This document shows, piece after piece, positions 24,801-38,200 of a stretch of 64,000 bases of DNA. Both the position numbers and the translations under genes were made by a program. The notes beneath the pieces are model-generated. The model did no database searches. It had not been told where the DNA came from and saw only the letters and a list, made by a program, of their open reading frames with translations. Position 1 is the stretch's first letter; every line of letters starts with the position of its first letter. Origin of the DNA: Anseranas semipalmata (taxonomy: Eukaryota > Chordata > Aves > Anseriformes > Anseranatidae); the NCBI GenBank assembly GCA_013399115.1, contig VXAA01003990.1:816176-880175 (forward strand). The letters run 5' to 3'.

Positions 24801-27248
24801 TTTCAATATTTTCCAGGATGAAAGGACAGTGCCTAATATGCATCATGGTGTCTTTTGCTCTTTTTCTTCCCTTCCTGCAGGCATGGGAAGAAAATGCTCC
24901 ACGCACTTGATTTCTCATTCATACCAGTTTTGAAAGAGAACAGGTCTTGTGACATGTTCTAAAGGTGGCTGGTCCTTCCTTAACATTGACCTCCTGCAGT
25001 AAACATCTTCCACAGCAGGGTTGCTTGACAATGAAGGCTATTTATTCCACTGTTTTGGGCTCTGGAGTTGTATTAACCTCAAACAGGACAGTTGTCTTGA
25101 TAGTTCTTGTGTGGTTTAAAATAAAAGCTAAATAGCAACAAGGAAAAGCTGATAGCATATATTATAGCAAATAATGGCTTATAGCAAAAGCAATAGTGAA
25201 TGGAAGAATCAGGACACAGGAACAAAGCACCTATGGTGGCTTATATCATTACAGGGGAGAGCTGCTAGGTCTTCAGGACCTAGAGGCCCTACACTGTGGT
25301 GTTAAACCCCAGATTTGAAGGCTGATAGCTCTCACTCAAAGAAAAAAAAATCATGATATGGAAATACATGAGATCTATTTGGGGTTCTCTGATGTTGTAT
25401 TCCATTATTCAAACTTTTTTCTGTTCACATTCAGATTTTTGGGGGGTGGGAGCATGGAGAGGTATCTCAGGAGATGCCTGCTGCATGCAAACACACTGTA
25501 GAAATGGCAGTGGTTTGAGCACAGGGCGGGAAGGGTGATTGAACATGTGCATGGCATTAAGCCTTCATCATTTAAAGTTATGAGATCAGCAGAGCTCTTT
25601 AGAGGTGTAACTTCATCACATGGCACCACTAGCAGACACTCTGCACTTCCTTAAAGATAGAAGGTAACACAGGCTGAGTGGGGGATCAAAGGGCTTAAGG
25701 AACAGGCTTCTTCTGAAATAGTCCCAAGAATGGAAACACTACTGGGTGCTAGGGCCTCTCCTCAGCAGAAGGAAAAGATACATTTTGAAATGCATGGGGA
25801 GCCACTTGATATTTCTCCCTCTCCAGATGACCAGACAGCTGGAAGGGATCAGTGCAAGTCATCTTAGATCCAGCTGTGAAACCCTTCATATAGGTCTCCA
25901 TCATGAGAATCCTCAGGCCAGCAGTGTCCTCTTTAGCCAATCTAAGAATAGAAATGAGCCAGGACTCTGTGGCAGCATGGTAAAAAAGGCTTTCTAAATC
26001 TGTATAGAAAAGAAGAGAGAGGACAAAGGGTGTTTTCCACAAGCCTTCAGCTCTGGAGATGTTTGCTCCAGTCTCTGGCTCTCTGTTACTTATTACAAAT
26101 GTTGCAGAGGTTTGGAATGGCACTACAAGTGCAATGTGTGGATGCACTGACATTTTCCAATGGGGCATATTAAAGATGGAAAGAAATTAGAAACTCATAT
26201 GTGGCTTGTAACTTCAAACATTTAGACAGGATAAATATATGCAGAGTACTTAACAATGCTGTGCAATGTTTGTTTGAAATATATACTCCCTAATGTACTT
26301 GTAAGCAGGGGGAGTTCAAACAGCAATCAGCCAAAATGGAATAGGTAGTCTCCATCAGAATAGATTTTCCTTATAGTTGCCCTCAAAACAGCATCATTTC
26401 TCATACTACTTGAAGCTGATTTAAGTGTTGGATCTGTGCCAATAATTTGTTAAGCCTTCTGTCTTTATTTTATAGCTTATGTGATACAACTGACCAACTC
26501 AGGGAAACATCTGTTGCACGCAAAGGCAAAAGGTACTAAGATCCTACCAATGTTTCGATGGCCACTTTGTTCCTTTTCTGTCATCATTACCTCTGTAAGT
26601 GGCCTCAAATACAGATTACGCTAATCTGAAACATTGTTTTGTTCATTTTGTATAGCTAGGAATTTATTGCTCATTTAATCTAAGTTGATCTTAGTTAGCT
26701 AAGTGTGCAATTAAAGTCACAGTGTTTGATGTAGATCTGGGTGGCTTATAGCACCAGCCTCTCACTTTTGAGCACAGAGTTAAAGTTCAGCCAGAGGTCT
26801 TGCTTAATATGAGTTTTCAGGGATTTTAGTGTAGTCCCCACTGGAGCGTTATCTGCAACACAAACAACTATACATCATTTGGCAATCCAGGACAAGATTT
26901 GATTAGGAGACACCCTATTCTAGCTAATTTTAACATAGTGAAGAGTGTTCTCCCTTTGCACAGCAGTTATTTCTGGCAAAACCTGAAATTGTTAATGAAG
27001 AAGAGAAAATTGGCCATACCATCTAGCCTTCAAAGTATATAAAATTTGGCACTGCTTTTAACAAATCCACAGCATGGTCCTTCACCTAGAAGATTATATA
27101 GAAAGGTGACTGACCCAGTGCCAAGGAGATCTGAATCTCTCACTCAGAAACAATTATTTGCCTTTCTTTATGTTTTATAGGTTTAATTTAACCCAAGGCT
27201 TCTTACTGCCTTCACTGTAATACTCTTTAAATATACTGATAGCCTAAG
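21815..27248. other. Unannotated AT-rich DNA (5.4 kb)
   Basis: No gene, tRNA or recognisable young repeat is seen. T-rich low-complexity sequence occurs near 22660-22690 and a single N at 23174. Open frames are at most about 140 codons (25749-26168 minus) and unrecognised. Confidence 0.5.
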
Positions 27249-27370
27249 AGAATCCCAGAATGGTTGAGGTTGGCGGGGACCTCTGGAGGCCATCTGGTCC
27301 AACCCCTGCTCGAGCAGGGACACCTAGAGCAGGTTGCCCAGGAACACATCCATGCGGCTTTTGAAAATAA
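27249..27370 (-). mobile_element. CR1 LINE 3' end, about 120 bp, 5'-truncated at a tRNA
   Basis: On the plus strand it reads as the inverted CR1 terminus: CCCAGAATGGTTGAGG, GGGGACCTCTGGAGGCCA, TCTGGTCCAACCCCTGC, GAGCAGGGACACCTAGAG, CAGGTTGCCCAGG, CGGCTTTTGAA. CR1 is the dominant LINE of birds and usually survives as short 5'-truncated copies ending in ATTCT-type repeats, as here (minus-strand end near 27249). CR1 similarity stops at about 27366; only a few bases separate it from the tRNA-Leu that begins at 27373. Both are on the minus strand in the order tRNA then CR1, so this may be one composite insertion. Confidence 0.9.
27364..27367 (-). terminator. Possible Pol III TTTT terminator
   Basis: Four T residues on the minus strand follow the tRNA by six bases. 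Four T is the usual minimum for vertebrate Pol III termination. They fall at the edge of the CR1-similar sequence, so the terminator may be partly CR1-derived. Confidence 0.5.
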
Positions 27371-27372
27371 GT

Positions 27373-27455
27373 TGTCAGAAGTGGGATTCGAACCCACGCC
27401 TCCAGGGGAGACTGCGACCTGAACGCAGCGCCTTAGACCGCTCGGCCATCCTGAC
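27373..27455 (-). tRNA. tRNA-Leu (anticodon CAG)
   Basis: The 83-nt minus-strand sequence folds into a complete class II tRNA. The acceptor stem is GTCAGGA with TTCTGAC (one G-T pair), the D stem GCC/GGC, and the anticodon stem CTGCG/CGCAG with loop TTCAGGT. The variable arm stem is CTCC/GGAG, the T stem GTGGG/CCCAC with loop TTCGAAT, and the discriminator A is at 27373. The anticodon CAG lies at 27419-27421 on the complement. The A box TGGCCGAGCGG and B box GGTTCGAATCC fit the Pol III promoter consensus. No CCA is encoded and no intron is present. A TTTT that could end Pol III transcription lies at 27364-27367, six bases past the 3' end. The sequence looks identical or nearly so to the vertebrate tRNA-Leu(CAG) consensus, so it could be a working gene; its junction with a CR1 tail also allows a SINE-like or retrocopy origin. 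Confidence 0.93.
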
Positions 27456-29117
27456 TGTGCCCTAATATGGTAGGCACTGAAATTCCCTCAGTGTGTATCA
27501 AAATTGGTATCTCAAAGACAAAAGTTGAAAACAGTTGCAAATTTTCTGATGTCTAAAAAGATGTTGTTAGGAGAATATACTTTTCAAAGATATAAATTCA
27601 AATCAACAAAAACTTTTAAGCTATAAAAACTCAGACAGAAATATTTCCTTTTCAAAGGTTTGTATGAAGAAAAATAAAAGTCTGTGGAGCATTGGACTGT
27701 GGTGAACTTCCCCCAGTTTCTGGTTGTGAAGGAACTTTCTTCTGAGTGAAGTTTAAGAGACTAATTTAAACAGCCTTCAACTTTAATTCTGTGAGTAAAG
27801 GTGGGATAAAGATATCACTTGGGTAAGTTTGGCTGTAAGGGACAGACAGCTTTCAGCCACATTCAGTTCCTACCCCTCTTTGATAAATATAAGATATAGG
27901 CCAACTTTTTGACTGTACCTCATTCTGTGCTTTAAACTGTTGTCAGAATCTTGGGATCCACGAAGTCCTGCAGAATTGCAGTGCCTCTTCCCTGAGCACC
28001 TGTTGCTGTCAGTGTGAAAGCCAAAGCCTTCATCCTTCAGCAGAACATTCCCATGCATTCTTCTGTGCTGGTGTTCTTCTTACTTCTTTTCCTCCATCTG
28101 CTTAGCCCAAGTCCTTCACCTTTTACCTCCCAAGTCCTTTTAGATATCAGCCGTCTGCTTTATGGCAGTTTGTAGCATACATTGAACTGCCAGCTATGTT
28201 CTAAGCTTTTTATATGGTCTCTTTTATTTTGATGCAGAACCCATCCCACTCTTCACGTGTATGTATCGTTCATTAAATTGAAACGTAACTTTCATTTAGT
28301 TTTCTCATTAAAAGTAGTTTGTCTTTTTCTGTTGGCTGTTACCTGATCTCCACAGTAATACAAATGACTTTTATTTCCCCAAGAACTGCATCTCAGCCTG
28401 TTCTTTTCTGTCACCTCTACTTCTGACTGCATATATTCTCTTATGGAATATACAAACATATTTAGCTGAACTGCCTAAGATGTTTATGTGATGGCATGTT
28501 ACACCTACCTACATGTCATTCTCAACATCAACCTGTGCCTGTCACTGGACTGATGCTCCACAGCTGTCAGTCCCCTTAAAAGCTCAGACCACTTTCACAG
28601 AATCACAGAATCTTAGCTCTCTCAGAGATACTGAACGGCTTAAAACATTGTAAATACTGTAGCTAAACATAAGAGAAAGATCCTAATTAGTACTTCCACT
28701 GAGACTCAAGTAAACAGAAATCAGACTGCAGTGGCCGTGTGTTGTCTGATCCATCAGCACTGGACCTGCCACAGTACGTGCTGCCACTTCGCTAGGAAGG
28801 CATGTAGATATGGGAGGGCTGTTGGATGGTGCAGGACAATAGGGAATTGAGAATGCTGGAAAAGATATGAAGGGATGAAGGGCAAAATTTTATGGGAAAT
28901 TGAGTTTGTTTAGCTCTACTCTCATGCAATAAGCTGTTTACTGTAATCAAATCTTCTAAAGGGCTGTTACTTACTGCTTTGTGCTTCCCTATCTCCTTTA
29001 TTATTATATGATAGTCTCCTCACCTCTAATCTTCTCCATCTGACTGCTATTTAGTTTCCCTCTTGTTTAGTCATATAAAGTCATCTGGGCTAAAAACAGG
29101 CATGGCTAAAGTTTTGT
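27456..29117. other. Unannotated AT-rich DNA
   Basis: Nothing recognisable is present apart from a short CACAGAATCACAGAATC string at about 28596, reminiscent of an inverted CR1 end but too short to call. Confidence 0.5.
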
Positions 29118-29119
29118 TT

Positions 29120-29209
29120 CCTTTTTTTTTTTTTTTTAAATATAAAAGAGAGGNNNNNNNNNNNNNNNNNNNNNNNNNNNNNNNNNNNAAAAAAAAAAAA
29201 AAAAAAAAA
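29120..29209. other. Assembly gap (35 N) between poly-T and poly-A
   Basis: A run of about 16 T ends at 29137, followed by 16 bases of sequence, 35 N (29154-29188) and then 21 A (29189-29209). The gap size may be nominal. Homopolymers facing each other suggest either two oppositely oriented A-tailed insertions or a collapsed simple repeat. No retrogene body could be recognised on either side. Confidence 0.85.
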
Positions 29210-32200
29210 GCTTAGCTTAGCTTGCAACAGAACCAGACCAGTTTACCAAAGTTGCCCACCCATTCCCAGCCAGCCCGGGGACATTTTATTCAAACAAGCC
29301 CTTCCAATATTTCACAAAGCCAATTCCTTGACTGATGAGGTTTTACTAGACCACTAAAGAAAAACCGCCTCCCTTCCACCAGTTTGCTCATCTCTACCAG
29401 TATAAAATTAAATTTTACACTTTGAGAAAATTGAGTGGTTTTCTTTTTTTTTTTTTTTCTGCAGCAAAAATATAGAAGAGACATAACTGGCAGTGGACAG
29501 CAAGTCTTACACAGCATTACAATGTAAAGCTTCATTATGTTAAAGTGAGTGACCAGTAGAAGAGAGCATTCTGAGATAACTTCTGATTTGGGTTTGTGGT
29601 CAACACAGTGAAATGAGCTTTGGGTCAGATGGTTTGTCTACCTTGCAACAGCAAAAGCTGCCTTTTCAGAAGTACACTGCTTCACCAGATTAACACATTA
29701 GGAAAATCTTTTTAGAGAAAAGTTATACTATAAGGAGAAGGAAACAGAGGCAGGAACACAATTCGATGTTATTTCAAGAAAGATGAGATTGGGTATTGGT
29801 AATCATTTGCAAAGAATACAGCAAAAATTTCATAGCAGAGACATCCACTTGAAGCAGAGACTGGAAGCCAGCCAAACCCCCTAAACTGCTGACGACAAAT
29901 CATAGTTGCATAAGACATCCACCAAATCATAGCAGAAACTAAACAGGGGAGTGAGCAGAGCAGATGTTTGGAGGTCATTAACAGGAGCTCAACTTTCCTT
30001 GCCTGGTGGCTACCTCTACAGATATCTGATTCCCAGAAATTTCCCTGACCTCCAAACATCTGCTCTCTTCTCCTGTTTTCTTTACATCCGTACTGCAGAG
30101 AGCCTCATGCAGTCATAAACTTTTCAGTCCTTTCTTATAAAATATTTGTATCTCAGTCCCCTAAATCACAAAGGAAAGTATATTACAAGTCTGGACCTAC
30201 CATCAGTCATGGTGGGACCTTCACATTCATTGTGGTTGATGCTAAACTGAATTACCTGTCTTTTCCAGCAGGCTGAGAATGTGTACATAAACTGTTCAAA
30301 TAAGCTAATATGGAGTACTTTGTTCTTTTGATTTCAACTCCTAGACACTTTCCTTATGGCCTATACTTTGCCATTTTACTGAATTTCTTTATCTGCTGTC
30401 CTTTGTCAAGTCTTCAGTCTCCATGAGAACTAGACATGCCCTAGACAGCTTTATTGCTTTGCAAAACATGGGGGCCAAACACATATTTCCAAGTATGATT
30501 GCTACTGCTTTTCCTTCCTCTAACAGTCAAGTATATCTAGTGAAAGTTGTTCTGTACAATGAGCTCTGGTATTGCTCAGGAGTACATTATCTATAGGCAT
30601 TTTTAAAATTTTCCCATGGGACGATAATAACCAGTCATTCTTCCTTTTTGGATTGAGTACTACTTTATTTGCTCTTTCTTTCTCAAAATTTCCCATACCT
30701 CCCAATTTTCCTGCAAGTCAAAAATAGATCACACGTGCTACAATAAGCTTCCTTGCTAATCCTCTCAAATCCCTCAAGACACTTCTAGCAGATAGCAAGT
30801 TTCTTATGTGATAGCATATTCTAAGCATCCCTTGCTTACTAATAGAAGTTTCTAGAGTATTATCTAGTTTGCTAAATTTTTACTGAGGTATTTTGTTAAT
30901 CTGGTTCTCAGACATCTCTTGGTATCCCGGCCGTTTTTGAGTAATTGTTCTCTGTTCCTCTGCTCTGCACACTTGCTAGAATAAGGTGTTTTTTGGATTA
31001 AGGATCTGATTTTTCAGCACAGCAATCAATATATCTGTGGCTAGAGAAGGACCAAGTCCCTGTTCAGTTATTGGAATCCATGTGGCAACCTTGGCAGTTT
31101 AGCATTTAGAAGTGAAGAGGCCCTTTGAGTTAGTTAAGAACTGCAATGCTTACATAGGAGACTAACTCAGAGACTGTTGAGAGAGCTCAACAGTCAGCAG
31201 CCACCCCCAGCCTTCGGGTTATTTTGTGGTTTCTTTCCTTCGCTGTCACTCTGTTATGTCCCTGGGGGGTTCTCTCTATGGCCACATTTTCTTCTACTCA
31301 GTATTCCTTAATACTGCAAAATTATCACATACCTTTTCTTACCATCTCAGTGCTAAAATTGCATCAGCCTCCCTCTCTCTGCCCTACTGCCCTGTGCATC
31401 TCAGCTCCTACTCTCATTTCTGCTCACTTCTCTAGATGACCATGCTCAGGTTCAGCTCAGCCCAGCTGACCGTGGGGAGGAAAGCTCCTCCTGAAGGAGC
31501 TAGCTGGGGCCTGGGGAGTGCAAGTTTGACTCTCCACTCCACCCTGAGGTTCCTGTGGGCAAGTCAGAGGGTCCACCTCCTTAGTAGTGGCCACTCTTAC
31601 ACAGATGGACATGTGCAGACATCTTCCTGGAGGAGAAACCATCCAAATCCAAGCTGTGCTGAACTCCTTGGCTGCCCTGGACCTGGAAGGACCAGGTGTA
31701 GTTAGTGTCAGGCCCTGCCCCTTCCCACTTGCTAGGGAAGTAATCCTGTCCTCCCAAGTGAGGGCAAAGTCCAGTCTCCCCCTGAAGCTGGATTACTGTG
31801 GTTTCAGTGTCTTGAACTAAATGTATATGTTATATACAAGCTCCAGCTGGTATAGAAAGGAGATATCTGCCATTTCTATGGCTCAGGCCACATAGACACA
31901 TATAATTTTATAATCAGACCCCTCTGGCGGCTTCCCATCAGTTTCCAGAGTCAGTCTGAGGACACAGTCCTAATTTCTGAAGCAATTAATGGCTCTGACC
32001 ACAGCTACATCAAATACTGGGTTTTGATCTGTAAATGACTGTGAGAGCTTTACTCCTCTGGGACAATGAACTTTCAGACTTGCTGACAAAATCGTAACAA
32101 TATCCAGTAGCAAGGAGTCAGAGTTTGACAAAGTCAACCTAATCTGAATAAGAAGCATTTCCTATCTGAGAGTAATTAAGCATGGGAGGACTTTACTATA

Positions 32201-35200
32201 GAAGACTGTAGATTTCAGTCATTTGGACTCTTTAGACTAAGCTTGGGTATATTTCTAAAAAGCATGACCCTTAATCTCACTTCTGAAAACAGTGTCTTGG
32301 GTCTAGGTTTGCAAAGGGAAGGAGGAAACTGGCCCACTTGGTCCTGATGGTCTTTGCTGATCTTGGACTCTGGGAGCTGATGGGTCCCTCTGGTCATGCC
32401 ATTCTTCCATGGTCATTGTGAGGAGGAGGAATGGTCTCATAACACTTGTGTTTCTTTATCAAGACAATAATTTAAATGATTCTTATGTTTCTGAGCAGCA
32501 GACAGCAAGAGACTACCTGGCATGTCATGGTCTGGATGAAACCTAGGAATGCTCTTGTTTTGTTTTTAATTTCTTCTGAAGAAAGCCTCTCACAGTAGTG
32601 ACCTTGTCCTGTATCCGCCTTTTTGAGTTATCCTAAGCTGGACAATTGCAGGGCTGCGATAGCATAGAGCCTAGGAAAGGCTTTGGGAAATTTGGTAAAT
32701 ACTCAGTTAGTGCAGGCTGAGTTTGGAGCTAGTTAGTGATATACTGGGACAGGATAGATCAGCACACTGAAGTGGTGTTGCAAACCTTCGGGAAAAGCTT
32801 AGCTGCACAGCTCACAGGATCAGGCTCTTCTGTACACTTGAATGAGGAAGAGATCTCCCTTTCCATTGGATGGATACAGACTCCAGAGATATTTTTTCTC
32901 TTTCTATTCTTCATGGTACTGGTTTGCCTACTGGAATTAATTTGGACGTATCCTGCCTAACCATGTCCCCACAGTACAGGCACATCCTGGCTGATTTTGT
33001 TCTCTGCCTGCGGTAATCTCTGGAAGCCTGAAGTGCGTCAGTCTTTGAGCAAGACACATGCAGTTATCTGAATGTCTGGCACACCCATGAGAACAGAGTC
33101 ACTGAGTGGTTTCTTCTGCCTTATATTTTATGGAAATGAGAAAGTTATGGTTAAGACATGATTAAGAATTGAAGGATACATTTTTTAATCAAAGGCTGGA
33201 GCCACCATACGTCCAGTGGTTGGGGTGTGGTTTTTTTTTGGACATGTCTTTATCTATTCTTTGAGTTCAGCAGACCATTTAGTGAAAGGATGGTCTTGCC
33301 AATATCTTGGTTTTGAGGTGTTATCTGTGAGGAGAGGCAGACAGAGGGTGGCTGTGCTGCACAGCAGGATGTCAGCTGTAGGTGCTGGTGATCTGTGGAA
33401 GTGATGGGGAAGGGAAGGCATGGACCTGAAATACTCTGAGTTCTGGAGGGGCTGGGGAAGCAGGCTAGAGCAACAACTGGATGTGATGTGCAGAATTATG
33501 AGGCTGGCTGATAAGGATCAGAGGAAGGGGAATGACTGGGGTACGTGGCAGGAAGCAGAGGACTGAAAGGAGATGGCAGAGTCCAGTAAACAGAGGGTAT
33601 CCATCGCTGTGCCTGGAGCAAGGAGGGGATAGATGTGGTAGGACTGAGGAGGTTTTGGGTTTCAGGGTTTCAGGGTCTTGAAGTCCTCAAGGATTTTGGG
33701 AGAAGACTGATAGTTGGTAACTTGGGTTTTATTCTGCACTCTGTGGACAGCCATGGAGCATTTCTCCTTCCAGGAAGTACTAGAGAAGACCCTCTATAGG
33801 GGATGCAGATACATGGAAAGAACCTTTTCCCTCCCCCAGCATCTACGATGTTCTTCATGCAAATGACAACTGTTCCATCTTCCTCACTATTTTCAGAAAT
33901 GCCATAAGCTTATCCAGGTGGGACAACCTTCCAAAACAGTTGAATGAATAGCTGCAGACTCTCAGTGTTCAGGAAGTACTGGAAATTAAAATTACAATTT
34001 AGATTCTTTGGGTTTACGGGGAAACTTACCTTGGAAAGGGAATGGATCTACAGAAATTGTAGCTCTTAATTTTTATATCATTTTGACTACAATGGTATTT
34101 TTCTTCTTTAGCCACTGTCATTTTTATTCCTCTCTGTCTCATTCTAGTCACTTCTTGCTGACTTCTCTCTCCACAACATCCCACATTTTGTCCTCTAATT
34201 CAGAGTATCCAGGATATGATCATTTCTCTGTTGCAGAAAAGTCTACCTCATGTCCTTTCTTGAATATAAAAATACAGTCTCAGGAAATGATCTAGCTTGT
34301 TATTGAGGTGGATACTTCCCCTCCTGTTGTGTTTTTAATCTATTTCTTGTTTAATATCTGTTCAGTAAGTCTTTTTCTGTTAATACAGACCATCACCTTC
34401 AGACATTTCTTCAGACAGTCATATCTGATTGCTTTTCTTTACCTGCTCGTTTTTATATATGTGCCTCTCACTCTTTTTCTGTATGCAGAAAAGCCCGCCT
34501 TCAGCTTGTCCACTATATTTTCTTATTCATATGTCTTCGATGGGATCCATCAACTTCAATTCACTCTAAATTATGGTATTGTTTTTATTCCTGCCTCCAC
34601 AAGCTTAAGCCAGAGCAACAAGTAATACTTCCCTCTGATGGTTACATTCTGTATTATTGACGTATGTTGCTTTACTTGCCCGTTCATATTGCAACTAACT
34701 CTTCATGCCAAGCACATGATCCTCTCTGGGTAAACAAATAAGCCCAGAATACACAAGGGAACTGAAAGCCCTCATTAAAAAGCTGAAATGGTAGTTTTCA
34801 AAAGAATGAAGCAAGCTAATTAAGTCCTGCAAAATTCAATTTTCTGAGCAAAGTTCTCCAGACCATTCATTTTTAAAATCATGGTACTTTATGTTATAAA
34901 ATGTCTTAAGTCTTTGAATTTTCCCTTTGGCCACCATTAGATCATATTTCAAATTCCTGGCACTCTCATTTAAGTCTTCAATAAGTTAAATTGTTATTAG
35001 GCATATTTTGAGTCTGTAATACTTTCCCCAAGTATACAATGAACATAAATCAAACATTCATCATACAGTCATGATTCAAATATATAATGTTCCAGACATG
35101 TTTAGGACAAATGTAGATAACTTTAATTATGGGAGTTGTGGGATTAGAAGTGAGATGTAATGGGTGGCAAATCAACCATTTTTTATCAGTGGAACCTTGC

Positions 35201-38200
35201 AGAAATCATCGTGTTTAAGTTACATCTCCCTGCCTTTGGGCTCAGCTCTTTTTTCCCACATATCTTTGGTATTTATTACAGGGTACGGTTTTTGCCTGTG
35301 CTCTGCCAGAGTTATGGTTATGTGTAGGCACCCGTGTCCATGCCATAGTTGCTTTCATTTGTTAAAAAGTGTTGGATTTAACCAACAGTACAGAATGTGT
35401 TCTCAACAAGACCTGATGAACAATTTCAAAATAAGACTTGTCTTCTTCCATATTTCCATGTAATACTTTCTAAATTGAAATAGCTTTCCACAGGGAAATG
35501 AGGTAAATACAGAAGGAAACAATTAATACACTTTTAGAAGTCAAGAGAGATGCTTTTCTTTTCCTCCAACTACAGCAAACATAAGCCAAAACCCCTAAAA
35601 TCTTCAAAATTATGCAAAAGAGTTTTTGCATACGGTTTAGTAAATAGAAAATAACAGAACTGCAAGAGAAAGTTGGAGTTAGCCTATTTGTCCCAATCTT
35701 TCATTATTCCTCAGGTGTCCTTCCACAAAATATCAACATGACACCCTACCAGTGAAGTGCCCTTACATCTAGCGAAATAATTGTCAATGACCTGGGATAC
35801 AATATAGTGACTTGAAAAGTTCACTATAGAATTAAATTTGTGCCATAACCATGACTTTTTTTCACTGTCATTGCCAAAGAAAAACCAAGCTTAAAGTAAA
35901 GAACAGAAACAAGCATCCCAGTAATTTTAGTCTGCTTTGGCTCTTCTGCCTGTTGCTTAGCATGGAAAATTGTTTCTATCAGTCATTGGTGATCAACATA
36001 TGCTGACATGCACAAAAGTCAACTAAATGGGAACGAAGAAACACAAATTCATGCTCTACTTCCCAGCACCTTCCCCAGGATTTGACCATGAAGGGGTTAT
36101 TTCTGTTACTTTTTCTGTGTGTAACGTAAGTACCACAAGTACCATCACAAGTCAGCAAACACACCAGCATCACTTACAGCAGGGGAGAAAAGGTGGCTGT
36201 ACTCCAAAGGACACATTTCCAGCAAACACACCCAGCTGAGAGCATTCAAAACCAGCTGGAATGTCTGGTTAGCGTTTGGATCACCTCACAGGGTCTCACG
36301 CGTCGCTTCTTCACTGTACAGTAGTAGCAATACATCCAAAGCGCTCAGAGATTCAAGTTGCATTTCTGCCATGACACCTATTGTCTTAATTTGCGGGGTT
36401 TCTTTAATCAGGTCATGTGTGGTGGATCCAGGCAGTTTCCACCTGCTTTATTTATTCTACAAAATTCTGATTTTTTAACCCAGAATCCCGCAGGATGAAG
36501 ATTTCCCTCTTCAGATTTTCCTTCCTGGTACCAGTGAGCTGAGCCTGCTCAGCTGTGACTATAAGCATAGAGCAGGACAGGGTGGATGGGAGCCCTCTGC
36601 ACTAGTGCAAGCACTCAGGTTTCGTGCAGATGGCGCAGGACCAAAGCAGACACAATACATCGTATACCTCTTCTCCACTCTGCTTCAGTTCCTATTTCCA
36701 TACTTCCTTCACCCAGTCCCAGCCCTTTCTATCTCACATTCCTGAGGATACATGAGAGGACAGAGTGGTGTAGCATGAGTGGCATGAACTTGGGCAAGGA
36801 ATGAAATGGAATCTCCATTGGCCAGTGTATGCCCTCTTTTTCCTCTGGTATTGTAATCCTGGATCTTGGTGTGGCTGCAGAATTTGTGTGCTTAAAAGCT
36901 ACATGAAACTGGGAGTGCTGGGAAGCTCTCAGTGCACTCTGTCAAGTATTTAATCTCTCTGGCCTCTGTGAACAGCCTTCACCTTCACCATTTATTGGGA
37001 AGATAACAAAGTTCTTTGCTTGGCTTCACCTGTCAAGGAATTTCAGGATCCTGGCTTGTATACACAGACTTACATTAAATCAAAATTTACCCTGCTACAT
37101 ATTGAAATGTATTCATATAGACATACACATATAAATCTATATTTACACCCACAAGTATGTATTCAATATATTTTGAATATGTACTGAAAATATATTTAAT
37201 GGACATTTATTTTGAAAGTTTGATAAACAAAGTCAAATAACCCAATACCTCCACTTTCTAGTAGGAAAAAAAAAAAAAAAGCAGACAGAACAAGCAACTT
37301 CGCTATACTCACCTAAGAAAAAACTTTAATACTACCCTGGATTTCAAAGCCAGATGGAACCAGTCGTGATTCTCCAGGCTGATTTCCTGGGAAATGTCAG
37401 CATCATGTTCATAACTCCAGGCTAAACTAGTGCATATGAACACAGTGAAGCAGGAAGAACATTTCTTGCATTGCCTAGGGGCAGGAGATAGGCTTGTCTG
37501 AGGTGAGTGGTGGAGAAGAGGTAATAAAAGCCCACATGATAACTGTGTTACTCAGAAAACAAGCAGAACCACGTAAGCTGGCAGAGGTTTGCTCTGTACA
37601 TGCTCCAAACTCTAGACCAGCGTAGGAACAGCCAGCACATCTTAAAACTGTCTAGCTCCCCAGATAAGCGAAGTGGGAAGAGGAATATGATGGGAACTTC
37701 GAGCAGCTCGAGCTTAATGAGATAAAAACAGATCTAGTGCAGAAGCTGTAAAGAAGCAAAACAACCCAAACCTCTGTTTTGAAAGGTGATGGTAGATAAT
37801 CTATTTTTGTTATGCTTGGGAAAAGTGATGAGGCTTAGGGCTAGATTAGAGCATGGAGGCTACAGCAGGCTTATAGTGGTGTCCCTAGTTATTGGAGAAA
37901 CTAGTGGCTTCAACTATGTCCTGGAAGCCAATGGCACATCTACAGGGCTTTCTTCTTGCCTCCTCTGCAAAACCACTTTCCTCAGCTATCCCCAAACCAT
38001 GTGTTGGGCTCTTTTTGGTGGGAGGGATGAAGGGATGAATGATCTGTAACTCATACCTGGGTAACACCTGTAAAGGTTATCTTCAATCAATTTCCTAAAG
38101 AGAAAAGCCACTGTATCTTTGATGCACCTAAGCAAGACTCTTTCCAGGAAAGCCAGAAAGTACCATTTATCCCACTGATGCTTTTTGTTTTTGATGGGAA

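Noticed and set aside
28592..28620. CACAGAATCACAGAATC string resembling a CR1 end
   Set aside because: Under 20 bases match and the adjacent sequence does not continue as CR1.
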